A DNA stretch of 11,429 nucleotides from CAYTWW01 sp043801855 (GTDB lineage: Archaea; Nanobdellota; Nanobdellia; Woesearchaeales; GW2011-AR15). Shown here piece after piece: positions 5,951-11,429 of the stretch. The stretch is taken from NCBI GenBank assembly GCA_043801855.1, contig JAZDLQ010000043.1, positions 1 through 11,429 of the forward strand, read 5' to 3'. The notes under the pieces are model-generated. The model was not told the DNA's origin, searched no databases, and saw only the letters and a program-made list of their open reading frames with translations. The position numbers and the translations under genes were made by a program. The number at the start of each line of letters is the position of its first letter. Position 1 is the first letter of the stretch.

Positions 5951-6060
5951 TTTAGTGATTGTATTATTAATAAGTTTAAATAAATTGTTTAACCAGGAAA
6001 ATAACGATAATTGTCAAGGAATATATTTAAATAAATCCTCATTATGTAAGAGTAAGGATT
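5951..6060. promoter_or_regulatory. Divergent promoters of the paralogous membrane genes
   Basis: The 11-mer tttaaataaat occurs twice in direct orientation, at 5975-5985 and 6026-6036. The first coincides with the TATA box for the minus-strand gene (about 27 nt before TTG 5950), the second with that for the plus-strand gene (about 29 nt before ATG 6061, with AAGG a few bases before the ATG). The spacer is only 110 bp, so the two promoters could be controlled together. Confidence 0.55.
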
Positions 6061-6624
6061 ATGCTACAAAAACAAACGATTATAAAAAAGAAGAAAAAAA
6101 GTATTGATTCGGCAGCTATTAGAAAGTACCTTATGTATGGTGTTGTCGGTGGCATTCTTTACTTAATTAATAAAAAATTCTTATTAATACTAATATTTAT
6201 TGTAATAACAATGATCCTTAAGCAGATGAGAACAGCATTTGGAATAAATATGATAATGTTTGACCCTCTTACTTTTTTTGCTGCGTGTATTGTTAGATTC
6301 TGGGGCATTGGTGAACTATTAATATTCCTGTTCATCGCAGTATTTATGGCGGATGCGGTTGCAGGAAACCTAACACCTGGCTCATTTTTAAATTATTTTC
6401 TTTTTCATGCAACACCAATAGTATCTAACTTAATTTTTGGAGGTTTAGGACTCACTGTAGTGGCAGTCATTGCCCAGATACTCTATGCTGTAGTTTATGT
6501 GCCTGTAAGAATTAATTTCCTGGGAGGGTCACCTTTTGATACTGCTTCTAAGGGCATTACAAATATATTATTTTGCTACCTGTATTGCGTATTTTTTGCT
6601 GACCTCATGAAACTTATTATGTAA
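6061..6624 (+). CDS. Polytopic membrane protein B, paralogue of protein A
   Basis: An integral membrane protein of 187 residues with a very basic N-terminus (IIKKKKKS) and about five or six hydrophobic segments. It keeps the motifs of protein A: R57-x-x-x-G61-I, D68-P69, D98-x3-G102-x4-G107-x-F109, and G156-x-P158-x-D160. The acidic residues sit at membrane borders, as in transporters or membrane enzymes, but I do not recognise the family. It begins with ATG near a predicted transcription start. The next gene begins 5 nt after its stop, so the two are cotranscribed. The match to A is by eye and should be confirmed by profile alignment. Confidence 0.78.
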   Translation: MLQKQTIIKKKKKSIDSAAIRKYLMYGVVGGILYLINKKFLLILIFIVITMILKQMRTAFGINMIMFDPLTFFAACIVRFWGIGELLIFLFIAVFMADAVAGNLTPGSFLNYFLFHATPIVSNLIFGGLGLTVVAVIAQILYAVVYVPVRINFLGGSPFDTASKGITNILFCYLYCVFFADLMKLIM

Positions 6625-6629
6625 ATAAA

Positions 6630-7187
6630 ATGGAAGAAAAAAACGAGATTTCAAATGTATTTATTGTGTTCGGAGCTGCTACACTGATTTTCTGCGCTGC
6701 AAGCCTTGCATACCTATTGGATAAACTACATTTCATTTGGTTTAAGCCAATAATTTTTTTCTATATGCTTAGCGTCATCATTATTATTTTCAGGATATAT
6801 CTTTATAAAAAAATATCAGGACTAGCTAAAAGCATGAAATTTCATTTTGTTACATCAATATTTCACCAGCCAAAAATAGAAGGTATGTATAAAGGGCACT
6901 ATTTTCAGCTTCATTACAGAAGTAAAGACTACGGCAAATTTGGCGGGATGCTAAGAACTTATGTTAAACTTATATATAAAGCGCCAAAAAAATTTGATGA
7001 AGCCGCTCTTCAAAAATGCTCGGGCAATCACAATGGATGCGATATTATTGTAGCAAAGCACATTGTAAGGCCGGAAAAAAATTATCTGTTAATGAAAGTG
7101 AGCACATATATATTTGATAAGAAAAAACTGTTTGAGTTAATGGATTATCTAATTTCTATAAGTACAATGTGTGAAAAAAAAGCATAA
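6630..7187 (+). CDS. Two-TM anchored protein, unknown function
   Basis: A 185-residue protein with two hydrophobic helices at about 9-30 and 36-57, then a soluble domain of about 125 residues that should face the cytoplasm if the N-terminus does too. The domain starts near FHQPKIEGMYKGHYFQLHY (78-96) and looks like a beta-strand-rich module; two Cys (130 and 137) flank a short Asn/His/Gly loop. I do not recognise the family. It follows membrane protein B by 5 nt and probably works with it. A start at ATG 6630 is clear, but no strong Shine-Dalgarno is seen, so translation may be coupled. Confidence 0.75.
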   Translation: MEEKNEISNVFIVFGAATLIFCAASLAYLLDKLHFIWFKPIIFFYMLSVIIIIFRIYLYKKISGLAKSMKFHFVTSIFHQPKIEGMYKGHYFQLHYRSKDYGKFGGMLRTYVKLIYKAPKKFDEAALQKCSGNHNGCDIIVAKHIVRPEKNYLLMKVSTYIFDKKKLFELMDYLISISTMCEKKA

Positions 7188-7210
7188 GTAATATTATGAA
7201 TAGTTAATTA

Positions 7211-7218
7211 TTTTTTTT
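7211..7218 (+). terminator. T8 terminator of the membrane protein B operon
   Basis: Eight T lie 23 nt after the stop at 7187, in a plus-strand spacer followed by an independent promoter. This is a simple archaeal-type T-run terminator. Confidence 0.5.
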
Positions 7219-7301
7219 ATTTATAAATTTATTCTTAAAAAATATCACCAAGTATACTTTTCTTTGTTTAATATACACAAAATCCATACAGTAATACGAA
7301 A

Positions 7302-7351
7302 AATATATATATAGGCATAGCTATACTAGTAGTTTAATAGGGGGTGTATCA
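7302..7351 (+). promoter_or_regulatory. TATA box, palindrome and strong RBS of the 7352 gene
   Basis: A TATA box (aatatatatatagg region, about 7302-7314) is followed by the palindrome tactagta (about 7324-7331) near the expected transcription start, and by AGGGGGTG (7339-7346) 5 nt before the ATG. The Shine-Dalgarno is among the strongest in the window and contrasts with the leaderless genes nearby. The palindrome could be an operator. Confidence 0.55.
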
Positions 7352-7768
7352 ATGGTAATCCTATATGATAGGTTTAACCTTAGTGATGATATTTACGAAG
7401 TTATCTTTGCAACAAAACAGCAGGAGATTGTCGGAAAATTATTAATCCGATATATGAAAGAAAATCAGGGTGAAATTGGAAAAACTGAAATGAGCCTGTT
7501 TGCAACAAAATTGCATGAAGGAGAACTTATTACAGAAATTGATGAGCCGGCGTACAAGGGGAAAAAAGTTAAAATCTCTTATAACAAAAGGCAATTCTAC
7601 GACAGGATTTTAACTCCGATGAAATCAATGGGAATTATTGATTATGATTTATACAGCAAAAAATACAAGATTTCAACTAAATTCAATAAAGACATGATGA
7701 AAATCGGCCTTATGTGGGTGCAGGAAGTTCAAAAGCCTGTATACAATTTAACTGAGAAAAAGCCTTAG
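7352..7768 (+). CDS. Small basic protein, possibly winged-helix, unknown function
   Basis: A soluble, Lys-rich protein of 138 residues without signal peptide or membrane segment. The middle section (about 25-120) has helices followed by a probable beta-hairpin (KKVKISYNKRQFYDRILTP, then LYSKKYKIS), which would suit a winged-helix fold, but the match to any named family is not clear to me. It has its own TATA box and a strong Shine-Dalgarno, implying efficient expression. It is convergent with the surface-protein cluster, and a T6 run follows at 7786-7791. A DNA-binding role is a guess. Confidence 0.72.
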   Translation: MVILYDRFNLSDDIYEVIFATKQQEIVGKLLIRYMKENQGEIGKTEMSLFATKLHEGELITEIDEPAYKGKKVKISYNKRQFYDRILTPMKSMGIIDYDLYSKKYKISTKFNKDMMKIGLMWVQEVQKPVYNLTEKKP

Positions 7769-7785
7769 ATAGCTATTTTAATAAA

Positions 7786-7791
7786 TTTTTT
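7786..7791 (+). terminator. T6 terminator after the 7352 gene
   Basis: Six T begin 18 nt after the TAG stop, at the junction with the convergent gene ending at 7790. A T-run terminator is likely. Confidence 0.4.
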
Positions 7792-8992
7792 AGAATTTTG
7801 ATTTATGCTTTCTGCTCTTTTTTATTTTACCAATCAGAATTAAAATAGAAATTCCAATTATAAGATAAATTATTATCAGGACTAGTGATCCTGGCTTAAA
7901 TAGCGAATCTTTTTTTACAACATTAATTACTTTGCTTGCTTGATCAAATGAAACTTTTTTATTGTAATAGACTCTTCCCGCAATTTGGTATTTTCCTGTA
8001 TCCTGAGGCGTAAAATAAGTTGCAAAATCAACAGTTCTTCCTGGCTCAACATCTATTTCATCTGATTCAAGCGCTGTAAGAATCCTTTTTGAGTCAAGAG
8101 ATGTAACTTCTCCTACAAATCTTGCCCGAACAGCTCTCACTCCTTCATTTTTAAAAAGTGATGAAACTTTTGTAAGATCGCCTGCATATGAAAATTCATT
8201 TGCTCTTATTCCTATAAACACTCCCCTGTCAGCTATTCCTCCCTTTTCAACTACATCAAAGCTTAGAGTTACTCCCTGAGAACATTCTTTTGCCCGAATA
8301 TCTATGTAATACTGGCCTGTTGTTAGTTTAGCATCCACATCTTTTGTTATTCTCTTATTAAGGGTAGGAAGTATTTGCTCGCCAAGAAAGCTTGTTTCAA
8401 AAAGCGGCGTATCATCAAGCGGGCGGTAGATTGCTACTTGAAATTCAGGCCTAAGCCTGACATTGCCATCATTATATACTGTTCCACCAACATAAATTGG
8501 CTCGTCTATTTCGGCGTCAGTTACGCTGAATGCTCCTGCCCTGCATAAAATTATTTCATCTCCTATTATCTCAACATTTATTTTTACGGCCACAGCTGCA
8601 ATTATTGCAGTTCCTGCTCCACTTTCAAGTGATATTACCTGATCTGTAAGTATTGTAAAAGTGCCTGAATAATTTCCATTTTTTGCATCTGTCGGAGGAT
8701 TAATAATAATAGTAAATAAATAAGGATTTGCAGATGATACATTGAATTTCTCATTTGCAGGAACTATAGATATCCAGTCTTTTATCTCACCTTCAATCTC
8801 AAAATGACCTTCAAGAGTTTCCTTTGAAGAAGTAGAAACTAGAATATTGCTTTGAGCATATCCGCTTTTTATCATGCTGGGAAAATTAAGAATTCCAGGA
8901 GAAACGCCAATTGTTGCAGCAGTTGCAAAATCAGACATATAAATAAAGAATGTTATTGTAAAAAAACAAAATATATTTATTTTATTATCCAT
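7790..8992 (-). CDS. Exported beta-rich protein with C-terminal membrane anchor
   Basis: A 400-residue surface protein. An N-terminal signal peptide (hydrophobic core about residues 7-18) is probably cut near FATA-A, before TIGVSPG. The long middle is rich in alternating strands and looks like several Ig/fibronectin-like domains. One hydrophobic helix near the C-terminus (about 369-388) is followed by a basic tail (KIKKSRKHKSKF), so the bulk faces outwards and the tail is cytoplasmic. The layout resembles bacterial WxL-interacting (DUF916-type) proteins and archaeal COG1470-like envelope proteins, but I cannot assign a family. ATG 8992 sits about 26 nt from a TATA-like stretch; a TTG at 9001 is the alternative. 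It follows two secreted proteins on the same strand. Confidence 0.85.
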   Translation of the reverse strand: MDNKINIFCFFTITFFIYMSDFATAATIGVSPGILNFPSMIKSGYAQSNILVSTSSKETLEGHFEIEGEIKDWISIVPANEKFNVSSANPYLFTIIINPPTDAKNGNYSGTFTILTDQVISLESGAGTAIIAAVAVKINVEIIGDEIILCRAGAFSVTDAEIDEPIYVGGTVYNDGNVRLRPEFQVAIYRPLDDTPLFETSFLGEQILPTLNKRITKDVDAKLTTGQYYIDIRAKECSQGVTLSFDVVEKGGIADRGVFIGIRANEFSYAGDLTKVSSLFKNEGVRAVRARFVGEVTSLDSKRILTALESDEIDVEPGRTVDFATYFTPQDTGKYQIAGRVYYNKKVSFDQASKVINVVKKDSLFKPGSLVLIIIYLIIGISILILIGKIKKSRKHKSKF

Positions 8993-9041
8993 CTTTAACA
9001 ATAAAAAGAAAATAAATAAAGCTATAAAGATTTGCTTTTAT

Positions 9042-9803
9042 TTATTCTAGCTCTACATAAAAATAATAAGCGCTGTTCGGATTTGCTATTATTCCGTTTT
9101 CAGCTACAATCATCTGAAAGTCATATGTAGAGTCATTCCTGTAGCCCTGCCTGTCTGCCTCAACAAATGTTGTCCATATCATTCTGGTTCCATCATGAAG
9201 CAGAACTTCTTGGAATGTTGTTGTTTCTGTTAATGTATTTGTTGTGTCGCTTACCCAAGTCGCTATTGAAAAGCACGAGCTATTTTCGATTAGTGTTCCA
9301 CCCACATAAAACTGCTTGTGGACTCTTGATGTAAATGTTCTATTTATACTATCACTTTTTGTTGAATTGTGGCTTAGCGTTGTGTCTTCAGTTTCTTTTT
9401 GGGTCTGCGTACTGCAATTGACATTTCCCCATGTAGGTGTTGTTGCTGACCTTGTTGCAAAAACTCTTCCTGTGAATGAATCAACAGTCCACTGATATAT
9501 TGTGTAATCCGCACTGTCATCAAGAGTAAAAGTTGAACTGATATTTCCAACATAAGCCTTCCACTTATTATCCTGCTGTATTGCATCAAGGACTATTGTT
9601 GTAATTGTTCCTTTTGAATCATTCCTGTATGTTGCAGCAGTTGCGTTTTTAGTGGAATTTGTTTTGTAAGTAATTCCTGCGCCTGTTGGATCTGCGCTGC
9701 TAAAAGAAGGGAAAATAACAGCGAATGCAATTGCAGTAATTAATAGCAAGAGCAGTGCAGAGATTTTTCTGCTTCCTTTTTTTGCAGCATTTTTTTTTGT
9801 CAT
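9042..9803 (-). CDS. Secreted surface protein, paralogue 2 of the ADPTGA pair
   Basis: A 253-residue exported protein. The basic start (KKNAAKKGSRK) leads into a hydrophobic stretch (16-30) and probable cleavage just before ADPTGAG (37-43). The mature part is rich in Ser, Thr and Asn, with about nine N-x-S/T sequons, and has two Cys (130, 177) that could form a disulphide. It matches the protein at 9896-10585 in ADPTGA, W-K-A-Y-V-GNIS (81-89), TLDDSA, DSINRTF (151-157) and the C-terminal YYFYVEL. There is no C-terminal membrane helix, so it is secreted or held by other envelope proteins. The leader before its ATG contains aacaaaaagctg, as does the flavodoxin leader. The family is unnamed to me. 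Confidence 0.85.
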   Translation of the reverse strand: MTKKNAAKKGSRKISALLLLLITAIAFAVIFPSFSSADPTGAGITYKTNSTKNATAATYRNDSKGTITTIVLDAIQQDNKWKAYVGNISSTFTLDDSADYTIYQWTVDSFTGRVFATRSATTPTWGNVNCSTQTQKETEDTTLSHNSTKSDSINRTFTSRVHKQFYVGGTLIENSSCFSIATWVSDTTNTLTETTTFQEVLLHDGTRMIWTTFVEADRQGYRNDSTYDFQMIVAENGIIANPNSAYYFYVELE

Positions 9804-9895
9804 TTTTGTATCAGCTTTTTGTTTTTTAGTTCACTTTTTGTTTTTGTGTTACTTTTATCTTAGTTATCCATTAATTGCTTATTTTACGAAGAGCC

Positions 9896-10585
9896 TTAGT
9901 TAAGCTCTGCATAAAAATAATATACTTCTGTGTTTGTAGCCTGGTCAGTTGGAACCAAAAGCTCAAAGTCTGCTCCATTTCCATTAAAGCCAGTTGATGT
10001 TGAATTTACTACTGATGCAAATACAAGGTTATTGCCAACGTTCACGAGCACATTCCAATATTCAGTTGTTGCGCCACTCCCATAAGCTTGAGTTGATCTG
10101 CATGTTGTAAAAGCAGTTGAACCTACTGAAAACGATGGATGTGATGTGCCTTTGAATGTCTCATTTATGCTATCTGCCCAAGTGCTTGTAATGCCAAGTC
10201 CTGTTTCCCACGTATTTATCAATGCCTGATTTGCGCATGTTGGACCACTCCATGATGAAATAGATGTGTTAACAGCATACACTTCTCCTGTTGTTGTCGC
10301 ATAATTCCAGTCATAGAAAGTCTGGTTTGCTGCGTTATCGAGTGTTATCTCGCCAGATATATTTCCATAATAGCCCTGCCATATATCAGTTACTTTTGTC
10401 TGATTAATGTTTAGGCCTGTTACGTTGCCTGCTTCAGCTGTTACTTGCTGAGCAGTCTGACCGGCTCTTGTGCTTGATGTTCCTTCTGTAACTGAAGCAC
10501 CCGTCGGGTCTGCAACAGCAAAAACTGTTCCCATAATTACAGTGCATACAAGCATTGTAAAAAACATAATTTTCCTTTCTTTCAT
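9896..10585 (-). CDS. Secreted surface protein, paralogue 1 of the ADPTGA pair
   Basis: A 229-residue exported protein with a clear signal peptide (KERK, then hydrophobic 7-22) and probable cleavage after FAV-A or just before DPTGAS (26-31). The mature part has about seven N-x-S/T sequons and two Cys (117, 162) at positions corresponding to those of the neighbour. Shared landmarks are W-Q-G-Y-Y-GNIS (69-77), TLDNAA, DSINETF (138-144) and YYFYAELN at the end. Two sequons (in GNIS and DSIN-x-T) are kept in both paralogues, which suggests glycosylation there matters. A very strong Shine-Dalgarno (GGTGGGAGGG, 10593-10602) precedes the ATG, so it is probably abundant. A tandem duplication with the next gene is the simplest origin. 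Confidence 0.86.
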   Translation of the reverse strand: MKERKIMFFTMLVCTVIMGTVFAVADPTGASVTEGTSSTRAGQTAQQVTAEAGNVTGLNINQTKVTDIWQGYYGNISGEITLDNAANQTFYDWNYATTTGEVYAVNTSISSWSGPTCANQALINTWETGLGITSTWADSINETFKGTSHPSFSVGSTAFTTCRSTQAYGSGATTEYWNVLVNVGNNLVFASVVNSTSTGFNGNGADFELLVPTDQATNTEVYYFYAELN

Positions 10586-10592
10586 TTTATTT

Positions 10593-10602
10593 CCCTCCCA
10601 CC
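10593..10602 (-). promoter_or_regulatory. Strong Shine-Dalgarno of the first ADPTGA gene
   Basis: GGTGGGAGGG on the minus strand, with GGAGG 8 nt before the ATG. It is the longest anti-16S match in the window and supports the chosen start and high expression of the secreted protein. Confidence 0.7.
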
Positions 10603-10625
10603 TTTCTTTTTCTTTTTTTTTTTTA

Positions 10626-10727
10626 TTAAGACTTTATCGACAACATCTTAAGCTGTCTGAATGTTAATTCCTGTATGTAAGACGTTGTGATTGGTATCTG
10701 CCATATTTTTAACGGTATTTCATCCAT
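10626..10727 (-). CDS. Small ORF, 33 aa, coupled to the ArsR-like regulator
   Basis: An ATG directly abuts the TAA of the regulator (TAAATG), and GGAGTGA lies 5 nt before it inside the regulator's last codons, a good Shine-Dalgarno. The frame reads MDEIPLKIWQIPITTSYIQE, then ELTFRQLKML-like residues to a TAA at 10626. The peptide is mixed hydrophobic and basic, with no clear membrane helix. Adjacent stop/start codons and the ribosome-binding site suggest coupled translation. It lies 40 nt before the first secreted protein. No family can be recognised in so short a sequence, and chance remains possible. Confidence 0.45.
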   Translation of the reverse strand: MDEIPLKIWQIPITTSYIQELTFRQLKMLSIKS

Positions 10728-11324
10728 TTATCTCACTCCCTTATTTGCTCTGGCAAGCTTATTAGGATTGTAAAGAGCAATCATTTGCTTGCCGGAATAG
10801 TTTTTAAGTTCAGATTCGCCAACTATTGTAAGCTTCACTTTTTTTTCATCAGATAATGTTTTTGAAAGTATTTTTTGGTTTTCACATACAATTAATACTT
10901 CAAGCTCTTTTCTTGACTGGATTGCAAATACTGCCAAAATTTCCTTCAGATAAGGCTCAATCCTAAAATATAGTTTTCCAAGAGTCTCATGAGTTTCAAT
11001 ATCATCTATAAACCACGAATTTAGCATGAAATTATGATAAGGCATCACGTGAAGAAGCTTTTTTTGGGCAAAGTTGTCTGATGCCAAAATTAAATAGGAA
11101 AGGTCAGATGCAAGACTATATACTATTCTTGGTTTTCCTTTTTCAGAATTTTTAGTTTTCTCACTTTTTATAAGATTACCAAGCTCTAATAGTCTTAATT
11201 GCTGGGAAATATTTGCAGGTGTTGTGTTTAATTCTTGTGCAATTTCATTTGGAGAAAGAGGCTGCTTAGAAAGAAGGGTTATTATTTCCCATCTTGTACC
11301 GCTAAACAGTGTTTCTATATCCAT
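10728..11324 (-). CDS. ArsR-like winged-helix transcriptional regulator
   Basis: A cytoplasmic DNA-binding protein of 198 residues. The N-terminal winged HTH is at about 3-72: FSGTRWEIITLLSKQPLSPN, then IAQELNTTPANISQQLRLLE as the recognition region, and a wing ending in PRIVYSL. The C-terminal part (about 95-198) is an unrecognised alpha/beta domain with two hydrophobic strands (LEVLIVCE and VKLTIVGE), perhaps a sensor or dimerisation module; no Cys cluster for metal sensing is evident. ATG 11324 has AGGAT about 7 nt before it, and a TATA box lies near 11387-11394. It heads a same-strand series with a small ORF and the surface proteins, which it may control (inference from position). Confidence 0.87.
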   Translation of the reverse strand: MDIETLFSGTRWEIITLLSKQPLSPNEIAQELNTTPANISQQLRLLELGNLIKSEKTKNSEKGKPRIVYSLASDLSYLILASDNFAQKKLLHVMPYHNFMLNSWFIDDIETHETLGKLYFRIEPYLKEILAVFAIQSRKELEVLIVCENQKILSKTLSDEKKVKLTIVGESELKNYSGKQMIALYNPNKLARANKGVR

Positions 11325-11386
11325 TCTGCTATCCTTTTACCCAATTTGTTATTTTATCGCTTTCAGTATACAAAATCGTATGTTAA

Positions 11387-11394
11387 TTTATATA
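11387..11394 (-). promoter_or_regulatory. TATA box for the ArsR-like regulator
   Basis: Minus-strand tatataaa predicts a transcript start near 11365 and a 5' leader of about 40 nt with a Shine-Dalgarno. A second candidate (atttaaat, about 11405-11412) lies further upstream. Confidence 0.45.
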
Positions 11395-11429
11395 ATAGAA
11401 CAAGTATTTAAATGTTTCGTTTCATTAAT

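Noticed and set aside
5601..6107. Plus-strand open frames across membrane protein A and the divergent promoter
   Set aside because: They are shadows of the minus-strand gene and run through the promoter region and into the start of protein B in another frame.
7188..7351. Possible RNA gene in the 164-nt spacer
   Set aside because: I saw only a T8 run, A/T-rich sequence, a promoter and an RBS, with no tRNA-like cloverleaf or stable G/C-rich stems.
9374..9589. Second minus-strand frame inside the 9042-9803 gene
   Set aside because: It is fully nested in a gene with a paralogue next door and shows no independent start signals.
10470..10667. Plus-strand open frame over the start of the first ADPTGA gene
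   Set aside because: It is antisense to the signal-peptide region and to the strong Shine-Dalgarno of a supported gene.

Overview
The window comes from an archaeal chromosome. The direct evidence is an Alba chromatin protein, an S17e ribosomal protein (an archaeal/eukaryotic family absent from bacteria), Lrp-type and ArsR-type regulators, and promoters with A/T-rich TATA boxes about 24-28 nt upstream of start codons, several of them apparently leaderless with GTG or TTG starts. The low G+C content, short genes, many membrane or secreted proteins of unrecognised family, and a pair of secreted 'ADPTGA' proteins suggest a DPANN-type archaeon (Woesearchaeota/Pacearchaeota-like). That placement is an inference and not demonstrated by a marker gene. 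No tRNA, rRNA, CRISPR array, transposase or phage gene was seen.

Layout. 70-1623: an unknown protein (-) and a tandem-fused Lrp/AsnC regulator (+) are divergently transcribed, and two perfect 12-bp inverted copies of a putative operator lie near the two predicted transcription starts. 1681-2204: S17e then Alba (-), a housekeeping pair. 2322-3320: a lysylphosphatidylglycerol-synthase/flippase-like membrane protein (+) with a leaderless GTG start. 3328-5950 (-): membrane protein A, an asparagine-synthase-like ATP pyrophosphatase without a glutaminase domain, a near-perfect 75-bp tandem duplication of a promoter/start region that creates two 16-codon upstream ORFs, a flavodoxin, and a 4-TM protein built from two 60-residue repeats. 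6061-7187 (+): membrane protein B, a paralogue of A transcribed away from it, followed by a two-TM anchored protein of unknown function. 7352-7768 (+): a small basic protein of unknown function with a strong Shine-Dalgarno sequence.

7790-11324 (-) looks like a cell-surface locus. It runs from an ArsR-like regulator through a 33-codon small ORF and two paralogous secreted proteins rich in N-glycosylation sequons to a large beta-rich exported protein anchored by a C-terminal membrane helix. The likely relationship is that the regulator controls the surface genes and the anchored protein shares the envelope with the two secreted ones. That is inferred from order and orientation only.

No element here matches a known defence or mobile system. 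The least explained structures are the 75-bp promoter/start duplication with its uORFs, the divergent paralogous membrane pair around the synthetase-like gene, the internally duplicated membrane protein, and the surface-protein cluster.
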